DNA of 64,000 nt, taken from Microglena sp. YARC. Lineage: Eukaryota; Chlorophyta; Chlorophyceae; Chlamydomonadales; Chlamydomonadaceae. A program made the translations under genes and the position numbers. Positions within the stretch are counted from its first letter, which is position 1; every line of letters starts with the position of its first letter. The stretch spans positions 55,554,094 through 55,618,093 of the forward strand of contig CM039463.1 in the NCBI GenBank assembly GCA_022414725.1, in the 5' to 3' direction. The notes beneath the pieces were generated by a model. That model had not been told where the DNA came from, searched no databases, and saw only the letters and a list, made by a program, of their open reading frames with translations. Positions 55,000 to 64,000 of this stretch are shown one piece after another.

Positions 55000-56330
55000 C
55001 GTTGTTCAAAGGGCGACTCTTGGGATATATACCCAGGCGACAGGTGTTCAGCTTATCTTGCGCTAATCTTCGTGTGTTCTACTTGCGGTGTGTAAGTCTT
55101 GGCGTGTGGCGCTAGTGGCGCGTTGTTATTGTCCCCTGGTGATTTACTCCATACCAATCCGCGAGCCCATAATTATGTGATTTATGAGTGAGGATAGTTG
55201 CCTCCCCCCCCAGCCCCCCCCCTGCCCCTTCCCCCCCCTTTATTCTGCTTCTCGAGGACTGATCGCAGGGACGTTGGTAGATGGCTATTTGTACTGTGGC
55301 AGTAGGAAATTGGCATTGCAGAGATTTGTCTAATGTGTCGTTAGTGAGAATGCATTGTATGTATGTGTGTGTGTGTGTGTGTGTTAGGTGAGCATGTGTG
55401 TATATGTGTGTGTGTGTGCGTGTGTGTGTGTGTGTGGTTTGCAGGGACTTGGTAGATGCTGAACAGTATTTGATTTCACATTGTTAAGATAAGGTCGGAG
55501 ATCAGTGCTCCTCAAACAAGTAGTAAAGCATCTGCAGTACACGCCAGCAGTACATATGACTGGCGTGGACACAATGGCAAGTAGCCTCTAGCCGACAGGA
55601 CACGCGACTTCACGTGTCACATGTTTCGATCCTATAACTCGCACCTTATCCCCCCCCCCCCCCACACACACACACACACACACACACGCCCACCCCCACC
55701 ATCCCCACCCCCCACCCCATCCCCCACCCCACCCCAATTCAGAAGTTGTTGCGTGGCTTGTCGTGGACGAACTCTGGCCTGCATATGACAATGTAATGTA
55801 ATGTAATGTAATGTAATGTAATGTAATGTAATGTAATGTAATGTAATGTAATGTAATGTAATGTAATGTAATGTAATGTAATGTAATATATTTAACTAGC
55901 TGTCCTGTATGTTGTTTTTGGATCACATGTTGACATTTCCCTATCAATCAAAATAGCGTGACCTGCCGAGTACAGTGGTTTAGTTGGTACACATACACGA
56001 CCGTTTCAAGGTTGTTCAAGGGGAATCCAAGATCTGCAACTTAGGATGCACCCAGTTCCAACTTCCAAGATCTGCTTTAAATCGTTTCCTGTGTTCAAGG
56101 TTGAGCAAGTCCCTCAAGCGTAATTGGCTATCCCTGGCCAGCAAAAATATATAAAAATGCCATCCTAGTAGGACTGACTGTGTACTCCATTCTAGATGTT
56201 TAGATGCCTCGGGTCTCTGGTTCTTGCAATGTGTGGAGATATTCCTGGGGTAAGAAACTGAAAGTAAAAATCCTTCCACACCGGTCTACAAAATCATCGT
56301 CGGATGTTTTCAAATCGACAGTCGTAGGTT
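55000..56330 (+). repeat. Paralogue of the 27050-27640 segment
   Basis: Collinear with the earlier copy but enlarged by a C-rich run (55205-55240), (GT)n (55363-55435), poly-C with (CA)n (55650-55687) and an expanded (TAATG)n (55786-55886). Confidence 0.75.
55786..55886. repeat. (TAATG)n pentanucleotide microsatellite
   Basis: About twenty units, against about two at the paralogous place near 27247. It is not a LINE tail, because no LINE sequence precedes it. Confidence 0.95.
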
Positions 56331-56980
56331 GTACTTGATTCCTTGCCTTTTCAAGCAAAATTTACAAAAAATCTCCCAGAATGACCAGCATTCTCGTCTG
56401 GTGCTATGTAAAGACGGCGGTTCCTTGGCTTCAAAATGAGAACCCTGAACAGCTCTCTGAGCTGGCAAGCCAGCACTGTTGCGCATGTTAGGGACAAAAT
56501 GACTCCATTTGTTATTCAAGAATCGAAGAAGACGCGAATTAATCAAATTACCTGGTCCCAGGCTGGTCCTAACTTCGCTCAGCATTCGGAGCTCCAAGAT
56601 TGGGTAAGATTCTCCGAAACCAGCCTAGGGCCCCGGGACCTGCTACCTTCCTGGCCCAGTAGACAGTGTAGCAAACATCAGTCCCTCCAGGTCCCTCGCA
56701 AAACTCGCAACTGGGCATATTTAGTCGTCACTCGGAATCGAAAGTCGCCTCAGTCCTTGAATATCCCCGCCTAGCCCTTCCACTTATCCACAGGCTGGCG
56801 CCTTTGCTCCGTCCAGCTGGCAGTTCCACGTGATGAGCCACGCCGATGTACAGATGTACGCGTTAGACCTGCTACTGCATAGAGTGCTACTTGTTGCTGA
56901 CGCCGGATCCGTGATTTAGGTATATAACCTCGTGCGTCTTTCGTCCATTCCATCCGTTCTGCTGCTGCGAGATCGTTTAC
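56330..56980. other. Gene-free stretch
   Basis: A plus-strand frame at 56436-56774 is open and not repetitive, but has no recognisable motif or supporting splice sites. Confidence 0.3.
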
Positions 56981-57299
56981 ATCAATGATTTATTTCTGGC
57001 AACCGTATACCACCGCCGTTCACACCCAACTCGAGCTAACTAACCCAACCTCGAAATATCGGTATCGACACCGAACACTCGAATTCCATTGATCGCCCTG
57101 AGCGTTAGTTCGCGATTGTCAATTATCTGCTCTCCAGATCGGAGATATAAGTGTTGTTGCGTTCGAATATATTTGGCTGAAAGTGTTACTATACTTCGTT
57201 AGAAGAGTGCTGTGTACAAACATCCGACAATCAGACAGCAGCTAGAATTGCAAGCCACAGGATAAGGCTCTGAATCGAGGTAGAGTGACCAGGGTGCTG

Positions 57300-57610
57300 G
57301 CATGAGTTGCGCCAGGCACATCCGCACACATGCACAGTCCCATGTAATCTAAATTGCTGCACTATGCACGTCCCCACACATGCACACCACACAATCCCCA
57401 TCAGTGTACTAGGCACATCCACTCACATGCACAGTCCCATACTCCCATGCGATCCCCATCGGTGCACAATGCGCATCCAGACAAACGCACACGTAGTACC
57501 AAGCAATCCCCATCATTGTATCAGGCACATCAAACATCATGCACAGTCCCATGCAATCTCCATCCTTGCACCATGCACATCCACACAAACACACGCACCA
57601 CTACCCTATG
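57300..57610. repeat. Minisatellite of about 60-bp units
   Basis: CATGCACAGTCCCATGYAATC and GCACATCCACACAYRYGCAC words alternate over five to six diverged units. Confidence 0.8.
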
Positions 57611-57807
57611 CCATCCCACTCTAAAGACTCTGGAGTTAATTTAATCTTTCACTATCATATACAGACCACATGACAGTGACAGCTAACAAGGTGATTCCCA
57701 AGTGCTCTTTTCCAACCTCTAATTTCCAACAGCTATTTCCCAACTGCTATTTCCGAACCTTCATTTACCAACCTCTATTTACCAACTTCTATAACTCCCT
57801 CTGCAGG

Positions 57808-57898
57808 AGGGCGGAAGGCGGAGTGCAGGAGGGCGGAGTGCAGGAGGGCGGTCCTTGAATTTCCCTATGGGGCCTGCGTGGGGAGCTAGTGTATACAG
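57808..57898 (+). CDS. Short AP2 exon B (copy III)
   Basis: The donor is AG/GTATGG after 57898. The acceptor is CTCTGCAG or one of two further GTGCAG sites made by a 17-bp tandem repeat (GGAGGGCGGAGTGCA). The frame that joins C4 reads GGRSLNFPMGPAW then GASVYR, so it ends one LNFP stretch and starts the next AP2 core. It is the counterpart of 32322. Confidence 0.5.
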
Positions 57899-58135
57899 GT
57901 ATGGAGGTTGTTGGGGTGGTGGAGGGTCAGATGGGGGAGCGTAGAGTGGATACCAAACTGTGTGCACCTTACGCCTTACACCCTACACCCTTAACCTTCA
58001 ACCCAAACACGATGCTGGCAACCTTCAAAACACTCCAGTGACCAGAATCAATGTTGTTCAGAATCCTTTGAAGATGGATTGAGTTGTGGATCCCTTGACG
58101 GTTTTTGAGGTTTTGTCATTTCAACCGCACTGCAG

Positions 58136-58270
58136 GGGTGTTTGCTGGAACAAAGCTAAAGAAATATGGCAGGTTCGCATTTTGCATGGACGGACAACAA
58201 CATATATTGGCCGCTACACTGATGACACAGAGGCCGCCCTAGCATATGATGCCGCCGCCATTGCTCTAGG
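58136..58270 (+). CDS. AP2/ERF domain exon C4 (copy III)
   Basis: The acceptor is CACTGCAG and the donor GG/GTAAGT. The 135 bases encode GVCWNKAKEIWQVRILHG, a TYIGRYTDD strand region and AALAYDAAAIALG. The loop after strand two is shortened (LHGRTTTYIG), as in C1. The partner exon D5 is 2.0 kb downstream. Confidence 0.88.
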
Positions 58271-58470
58271 GTAAGTCTCTCTTCCCTCTCTCCCCCCTCC
58301 TTGTCCTCCATTGAACTCTCTACTCCCTCTCCCCCTCTCTCTCTCCCCTCCTTGCCTCCCATTGCTCTAGGGTAAGTCCCTCTCCCCTCTCTCCCCCCTC
58401 CTTGTCCTCCATTGAACTCCTACTCCCTCTCTCCCCTCCTTGCCTCCCATTGCTCCAGGGTAAATCCCTC
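58271..58470 (+). repeat. Exon-C end and donor repeated twice more
   Basis: CATTGCTCTAGGGTAAGTCC recurs with a full GTAAGT donor at 58371/58372, and a third, weaker one (CTCCAGGGTAAATC) at about 58459. Confidence 0.8.
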
Positions 58471-58599
58471 CCCCAATCTCTCATCTCTCCCTCCTCCTCG
58501 TCCTACATTGAAGCCCCTACCACCTTGTAGTGCCGCCATGTCCTAGATTCAAATGGATAGGACCGGATAATATGTAAATATTTACTTATACGGTCAAAA

Positions 58600-58875
58600 A
58601 TGGCAAACAGCCTTGAGGCTGAAGCCTTGCAGACATACACTCCTGAACTGGAGGGGGGTGGGGGGTGGGGGAGAAGCCTTGCAGACATACACCCCTGAAA
58701 TGGAGGGGGGTGGGGGATGGGGGTGGGGGAGAAGCCTTGCAGACATACACTCCTGAACCGGAGGGGGGTGGGGGGTGGGGGGGAACTTCTACGGTCAAAA
58801 ATGGCAAACAGCCTTGAGGCTGAAGCCTTGCAGACATACACTCCTGAACCAGAGAGGGGGGGGGGTGGGGGTGAG
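58600..58875. repeat. Tandem G-rich units of about 60-120 bp
   Basis: GAAGCCTTGCAGACATACAC plus a GGAGGGGGGTGGGGG run occurs four times, and GGTCAAAAATGGCAAACAGC twice. The G-runs could form quadruplexes. Confidence 0.85.
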
Positions 58876-59317
58876 GGCAATACTAGCATCTGAGCCTGTC
58901 GTACCGACGGGAGGACCTTCGTGGCCACGTCAGTGACAGGTCTCAGAAAATCGAGATCCGAGACTCGCTGCCACCTGGGTAATTCTGAAACGACTCCCCT
59001 GCAACATACACTCCTGAACCAGAGGGGGGTGAGGGCAATACAACTGTTATCAGACTGCGTCGTCGGAAGTTGTAGTTTCCCCCTCCCCCCATCAAAGCCC
59101 CCACGTTGAGGCCTGGACACCCAGGCAGTTATTAGCAGTGAAAGGGGGGTCCAATAGTATCAGGTCGACATGGCTTTTCAAAAAAAAAAAAACTCAAGTT
59201 TGAACACATTTGCAATTCAGTTTGTAGTCATATAAAAACTTTCTTGGGCGCTCGTTACCCTTGGATGAGGTCACCCGGGTATGACGATAACTGTAGGCAC
59301 TATCTATCTGTCTATCT

Positions 59318-59343
59318 ATCAGCAGCAGCAGCAGCAGCAGCAT
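59318..59343. repeat. (CAG)n trinucleotide
   Basis: Seven CAG units, at the same place as a four-unit tract at 17773 and a shorter one at 25356. Confidence 0.85.
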
Positions 59344-59777
59344 GGTTTAATTTACTCAAATTGTAGTCTGGAGCCTGAGGGTCCGCTCGGGTGTAGTGGG
59401 GTGGTGGGTTGGGGGATTGAAGGTGGTTGGGGTGTGGGTGAGGGTTAGGGGGGTGAAGGTGCGTGGTGGTGGGGTGGGGGTAAGGTTGGCTAAACCTCAT
59501 GCTCGACTGCTTTAGGGACCTTGGTGGGGACCAGAACTCAGAACGCGCATCTAATCTGCTTCTCTGACTGCCGCTTGTACGAAGCAGGGTGCAAAGGTCT
59601 AGATGGCGTCCAGCCTGGATGTTCCTTCCAGGACACCCATCCTTGGTGTAAGCGACTGCCGACTGTAGATTTGTGCTCCTCTCCTCGAGCCCATCTCGAA
59701 GGTGCATCTTACGCTCGAAAAAATCGCATTGGCAAAAAAGTAACAAAAATGCAAATATAGTTATCCAGAGGTCTATA

Positions 59778-59803
59778 CCCCCCCCCCCCCCCCCCCCCCC
59801 CCC
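59778..59803. repeat. Poly-C run
   Basis: About 25 C with no interruption. Confidence 0.95.
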
Positions 59804-60280
59804 TAAACTTTGGTCCCCCAGATCTCGCCCCCCCCCAGGATAAATGGACGTGAACTACACGGTAGTGAGGTGTACTACTGACTCCCTGCGCATATTGATG
59901 ATGCGGTACACAATATTTTTCTTGCCCCCCTCTCGTTTAAACCTGCTTGTTTAACCTACTTGTTTATTTCAAATGAATTAAATTTAAATACACCATTTTG
60001 TGTGGAGATGCCTCCTGATTGTTCTGTTGAAGAGAACAGCAGAACCTTTCATCCTCACATTTCCGTTTATGATTATCAAGTTACCAATTCAGTACAAGCT
60101 ACTTTCACGCATCCAGGATTGTTTGCGATTTTTTTGTTTCCAGTCCATATAGTGTTTTTATAATCAGCCCTTCCTGACAATTCCTGATGATTTGCTGAGG
60201 TCTGTCATGCTTCTTAAGCCTATCTGGCCACCCCTGGACTGTTATACACTCACACAGGCACACACACATTCCACATCCAG

Positions 60281-60476
60281 GGAAACGAATGGTCTTAATT
60301 TCCCGGAGAAGGTGTTGGAGGCCAAAATCACCGATGCGCTGCTCCTCAAGCTGTTCAATACCACTGACAGGGGCAAGGTCGAGAATATCGTTGAGCAACA
60401 TCAAAAAGAGAAGGAAAATCCAATGAGCGAAGGCTGGAAAGCCCTCCGTAAGAGGAATTTGGATCCAATGCCTGAG
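60281..60476 (+). CDS. AP2 exon D5 (copy III)
   Basis: The acceptor is CACATCCAG and the donor GAG/GTGGGA. The 196 bases begin ETNGLNFPEKVLEAKITDA and end KRNLDPMPE. It closes the AP2 domain of C4 and leads, in phase 0, to E5. The middle (TTDRGKVENIVEQHQKEKE) is highly charged and probably helical. It is intact and the same length as D3. Confidence 0.86.
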
Positions 60477-60518
60477 GTGGGAGACTTGATGGGGGTAACA
60501 GGTTGGATTTGTGTTTGG

Positions 60519-60786
60519 GTTGGGGGGGGGGGGGGGGGGGGGCTTCTTGTTTTGGCTGTGCATAGCAGCTTCTATAAATAGAAGTCTTGAGAAGAAACTT
60601 CATTTCCCACATCTGCTATGCATACCAGAGTAAACCACATATTGTTTGAATTGTAACTTACGACCTGGATGAAGCACCTTCCCAGCTCCACCCCCACCCG
60701 CCCGTTAAAAAAACAATGGGCTGGCAATGCGTGTCACTCACTGAATGTCCCTTGTTGGCGTCAACTCCCTGACAATGTGTGTCACT

Positions 60787-60822
<36 letters not shown>
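60519..60822. repeat. Two poly-G runs in the intron between D5 and E5
   Basis: 60519-60542 and 60789-60822. Confidence 0.95.
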
Positions 60823-60823
<1 letters not shown>

Positions 60824-61006
60824 ACAAAAGGGGCACAGGCAGATTCATAGTGTAAACATTTAGAAAATGTACCCATTTTGAAGATGTAAACATGTAGAAG
60901 TATAAACGTTCAGAGGGCGCCCTTGTTGGCGTCAGCTCCCTGACATTAGCGCCCAAAGGCTGATAATGGTGATTTCACACCCGCATGGCCTCACCTAATT
61001 CCACAG

Positions 61007-61198
61007 GTCCCAGACCTGACTGACAGGAGAGCACAAGTGGATGCTCAGAACCATGACTACAAATTCGTGAAGTACAGATCAGGCCGCAACGGTAAATCGC
61101 ATATCAGGCCATATCGGGGCCTAATCCAACTCAACGCAAAGGAGCAAGCTAAGCTACCAGAGAGTCTCCGGGCTAGTGCTTCCAAGGAGAAAAGACAG
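61007..61198 (+). CDS. AP2-like exon E5 (copy III)
   Basis: The acceptor is ATTCCACAG and the donor CAG/GTAACA. It has 64 codons in phase 0. It starts VPDLTDRRAQVDAQNHDY, has RPYRG, and ends SASKEKRQ. No premature stop, and the same length as E1 and E2. Only one copy of the exon end is present, unlike E2. Confidence 0.75.
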
Positions 61199-61435
61199 GT
61201 AACATGATGCTGGTAATCTCTGTTGTTAGTACTGGAAAGGATGATGTCACATCTGATAGCTTGATGCTGATGATAACTACTAATTGCGATATTGGTGAGT
61301 GTTCCAACTTCTATATTTGTGTATAAATATAATTTGATACAAAATATGTTTGTATTCTTAAATTACTAGTGCAGTGCTGGTGTGGACGTTGGCCATACTT
61401 GTTTTGGGGTGGGTTAGTTACAGAACTGGTTACAC

Positions 61436-61670
61436 CTCCCCCCCCCCCACACACACACACTCCCATCGACCCCCCCATTCACCCACAGACACACAAATAC
61501 TCCCCTACTTCTCTATCCTCTCCCCCTCTCCTTACCATCCTCCCCCATCCCTAACCCTGCCGAGACTTCCCTCCCCCCTCCCTCCCCTCCTCCCTCCCAT
61601 CCACCCACCCCACCCCACCTCACCCTCTCTCTTTCCCACCCTTTACCTTCCTTCCTCCCTCACCTCCACG
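61436..61670. repeat. Poly-C, (CA)n and pyrimidine-rich intron block
   Basis: Same position and composition as the block after E2. Confidence 0.8.
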
Positions 61671-62419
61671 CCCACAAACATATGCAAACTCCCCTTCTTC
61701 TCCCTACCTCTTCCTCGCCGCTTTAGCTGTGGGATTTGCTCATGCCAAAAGATGAATGGGACGCAGGGAAGCCATATATCACGGCCGTTTGCACGTATTC
61801 CGGCCCCGTTAAGAACTCCGGACTTTTGAATCTTTAAGCTACTTACCGCTAGCTATTGAATGGTTCCGCGCGCACAGTTATCCAGTTGGGTGTGCAAGCA
61901 GTTGTTTTGACCAGCAGGGGGCTTCATTCAGCTGCCTATGTCACGACTGTGCTATAGCATTACGTTCGGCAACAGGATTATTGGTGAATGGGTAAGAGGG
62001 CACAGAGTTGTTGGGAGCATTGCAAGGGGAAGAGAGTACAGCAAGACAGAAAGGCCATGGAAGTCTCAAGAAAATCAAATAAGTCACGATTACACCACCA
62101 ACCCCGCCATTAACCACGGCAACGGCAATGCGATGGCAGGGTGAGATGGGGAACAAAGTGCGCATACGTGAGACAGATTATGGAAACATTTGCAGGCGGA
62201 GAAATGCAGCTGGTTGTTTGAATTTCTGGCCGGCCGGCCGGATGTGACAGTTCAGAGTGACAAGACGAACACGATGTTTTATATCATGTAGATACATGAG
62301 ATTGTGAGGACAGCCATCCCCGGGGATCTTCACACACATTGCCTCATATTTTTACAACTATATAAGTTCCACCCGATTTGCATGATTATTAGATCAATTT
62401 ATAAACTTCTGTTGTGCAG

Positions 62420-62475
62420 GCAATCAGCACAAATACCTTTGACACTGCTGAGGAAGCCGCCAAGGCGGTGGACAG
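62420..62475 (+). CDS. AP2-like exon A5 (copy III)
   Basis: The acceptor is TTGTGCAG and the donor AG/GTGGGT. It reads AISTNTFDTAEEAAKAVDR, so the EEAAKAVD helix start is unchanged from A1 and A2. The FDT here is closer to the AP2 family pattern than FET. Confidence 0.75.
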
Positions 62476-62509
62476 GTGGGTGCCTGCACTGCTGTTCTTT
62501 CCTACTATG

Positions 62510-62830
62510 GCTTAAGGGCGGGGATGAGTTGCTGCCCATAAGCTGTTACACGTAGCCCAAGATAAAAACAGCGGTGTTCCCTCGGGTGTTAGCATGCAAT
62601 GTTGTGTGTCCTCCATTTTCCCCCTGCCCTTCCGCCGCCTTCCACTCCCTCCCCTGAAGAAGCTGCCACACGTAGCCCAAGATAAAAACAGCGGTGTTCC
62701 CTCGGGTGTTGGAATGCAATGTTGTGGGTCTTCCATTTCCAGGTGGGTTCCTGCACTGCTCTTCTTTCCTGTTGCCTAGAAGCTGGTACATGTAACCCAA
62801 ATAAAAAAATAGCGGTGTTGGCTCGGGTGT
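62510..62830 (+). repeat. Three tandem copies of a segment with a MITE right-end motif
   Basis: AAGCTGYYACACGTAGCCCA, AAAACAGCGGTGTTCCCTCG and GCAATGTTGTGBGTC recur at about 62535, 62660 and 62780. A duplicated exon-A end (CAGGTGGGTTCCTGCACTGC) is included at 62740. The motif occurs once at the corresponding places 15185 and 23250. Confidence 0.75.
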
Positions 62831-62944
62831 CGGCATGCTACGTTGTGTGTCCTCCATTTATCCCCTCCCCTTCTGCCGCCTTCCACTCCCTCCCCCTCCT
62901 GCCATCACTCCCAACCACCACCCCGACACCCCTGTCCCTACTAG

Positions 62945-63094
62945 GTTGTCATACAAGTTAGGGCGACTCAGCTCCGTCAACTTCCCTCTCTCAGTGGAGG
63001 AGAGGGCTGATCTGGACAGCATCAGGATGGAGGAGCTCGTTGCAAGCTTCAGGCAGGATAGCCACAAGAACAAGCGGGGAACTAGTGTTTACAG
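62945..63094 (+). CDS. AP2 exon B5 (copy III)
   Basis: The acceptor is CCCTACTAG and the donor AG/GTATGG. The 150 bases begin LSYKLGRLSSVNFPLSVEE and end KRGTSVYR, so both the NFPL end of the first domain and the VYR start of the next are kept. The linker RADLDSIRMEELVASFRQD should form an amphipathic helix. Confidence 0.82.
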
Positions 63095-63327
63095 GTATGG
63101 AGGTGGTGTGTGTGGTGGATGGAATGGATGGAGCGTATGGGGGAGCGTTAGGTGAATACCAAGCTGTGTACACCCTACACCTTCCACCCTTGACCAGAGC
63201 ACAATGATAGCAACCTTCAAAACACTCCAGTGACCAGAGTCAATGTTTTTCAGAATCCTCTAAAGATAGATTCAGTTGTGGATCCCTCGAAGGTTGTTGA
63301 GGTTATGACGTTTCAAACGCACTGCAG

Positions 63328-63468
63328 GGGTATTTTCTGGCACAAAGCTCGTGAGGAATGGAATGTTAAGATTTTGCGCCTCAATGAGCATGCCCAGACA
63401 TATCTTGGCCGCTACACTGATGAAGTAGAGGCCGCCCTAGCATATGATGCCGCCGCCATTGCTCTAGG
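63328..63468 (+). CDS. AP2/ERF domain exon C5 (copy III)
   Basis: The acceptor is CACTGCAG and the donor GG/GTAAGT. The 141 bases encode GIFWHKAREEWNVKILRLN, a TYLGRYTDE strand and AALAYDAAAIALG. W is kept at both core positions. A second, weaker donor copy (CATTGCTATAGGTTAAC) follows at about 63550. The next D exon lies beyond the window. Confidence 0.88.
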
Positions 63469-63779
63469 GTAAGTCCCTCCCCCTTCACTCCGCCCTCCCT
63501 CTCCACTCCCTCCTCCCTCTCTCCCTCACTCTCTCTCATCCTTGTCCCCCATTGCTATAGGTTAACTCCCTCCTCCCCCAATCCCCCATCTCTCCCCTCA
63601 CCTCTTCCTACATTGGAGGCCCTACCACCTTGTACTGTCGCCATGTACTAGATTCAAGTGCATATGAAGATATCAATTATAACTGCTACTGCCAAAGACA
63701 GCAAGCATCCTCAAGACTGAAACCATGCAAAACTACATACTTGAACTTGCTTACAATTAAAACTAAATGAAATGAAATG

Positions 63780-64000
63780 AAAACTTGTTGAGTGGAGATG
63801 CCTCTTTATTGATCTGTTGAGGTGAGATACAGAACCTTTCATTTCCTATCATTTCCCTTTAAACCTACCAAGTTACCAATTCAATGCAAGCTCCCTTCAC
63901 GCATCCAGGATTGTTTTGCGATTTGTTGGTTTCCAATTCGTAGAGTGTTCTTATAATCAGCCCTTCCTGATAATTTGCCAAATTCGGCCAGGCTCCTTAA
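63780..64000 (+). other. Intron segment that precedes a D exon
   Basis: GTGGAGATGCCTC, CAAGTTACCAATTCAATGCA and CACGCATCCAGGATTG match the 350 bp upstream of D2, D3 and D5. Another D exon should begin about 80-100 bp after the window end. Confidence 0.75.

Noticed and set aside
55786..55886. (TAATG)n at 55.8 kb as a LINE tail
   Set aside because: No LINE sequence precedes it, and the sister locus at 27247 has two units in the same unique context, so it is a local expansion.

Overview
The window looks like nuclear DNA of a eukaryote, most likely a green alga. The reasons are phase-consistent GT-AG introns, plant-type AP2/ERF DNA-binding exons, a Ty1/copia retrotransposon, tRNA-derived SINEs, LINE fragments, hAT-type and Helitron-like elements, and very many microsatellites and poly-C/poly-G runs. 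The species cannot be named, and other AP2-bearing protists are not excluded. Positions 51140-52139 are a 1000-base N gap.

1-9.1 kb: dense tandem repeats carry five probable exons (4349, 5786, 6920, 7579, 8900) of one unidentified plus-strand gene. A SINE and two hAT-like MITEs lie in or beside it. 9.2-11.9 kb is repeat-filled and includes a (GACA)n block and a second SINE.

11.9-63.5 kb: an array of AP2 exons. Five exon types recur in the order D-E-A-B-C. All junction phases agree (C to D phase 2, D to E 0, E to A 0, A to B 2, B to C 2). B end + C + D start encode a good AP2 domain. E + A + B start encode a divergent AP2-like domain. The exons group into about three gene copies or pseudogenes. 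Copy I runs 12.0-24.7 kb (E1 A1 B1 C1 D2 E2 A2 B2 C2). Copy II runs 26.0 to about 52.9 kb (N-terminal exons, short B, C3, D3, then decayed E, A, B and D). Copy III runs 53.5 kb to past the window end (N-terminal exon, short B, C4, D5 E5 A5 B5 C5). Copies II and III share an N-terminal block with a basic nuclear-localisation-like motif and repeated VKQEP SUMO-type motifs.

Mobile elements cut the array. Exon D2 is split by a 1.74 kb insertion. The intron between C3 and D3 holds a three-level nest: a hAT-like element (TSD ATTGTTAC) containing a Helitron-like element and a full-length copia element (TSD CCTGA). The intron between A1 and B1 has a 1.29 kb insertion. Because the array is repetitive, intact paralogous sites show where several of these elements went in. 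The stretch from about 47.8 to 54.6 kb around the N gap carries dense one-base indels relative to its paralogues, so its broken exons may be assembly errors. No rRNA gene, true tRNA gene or CRISPR array was seen.
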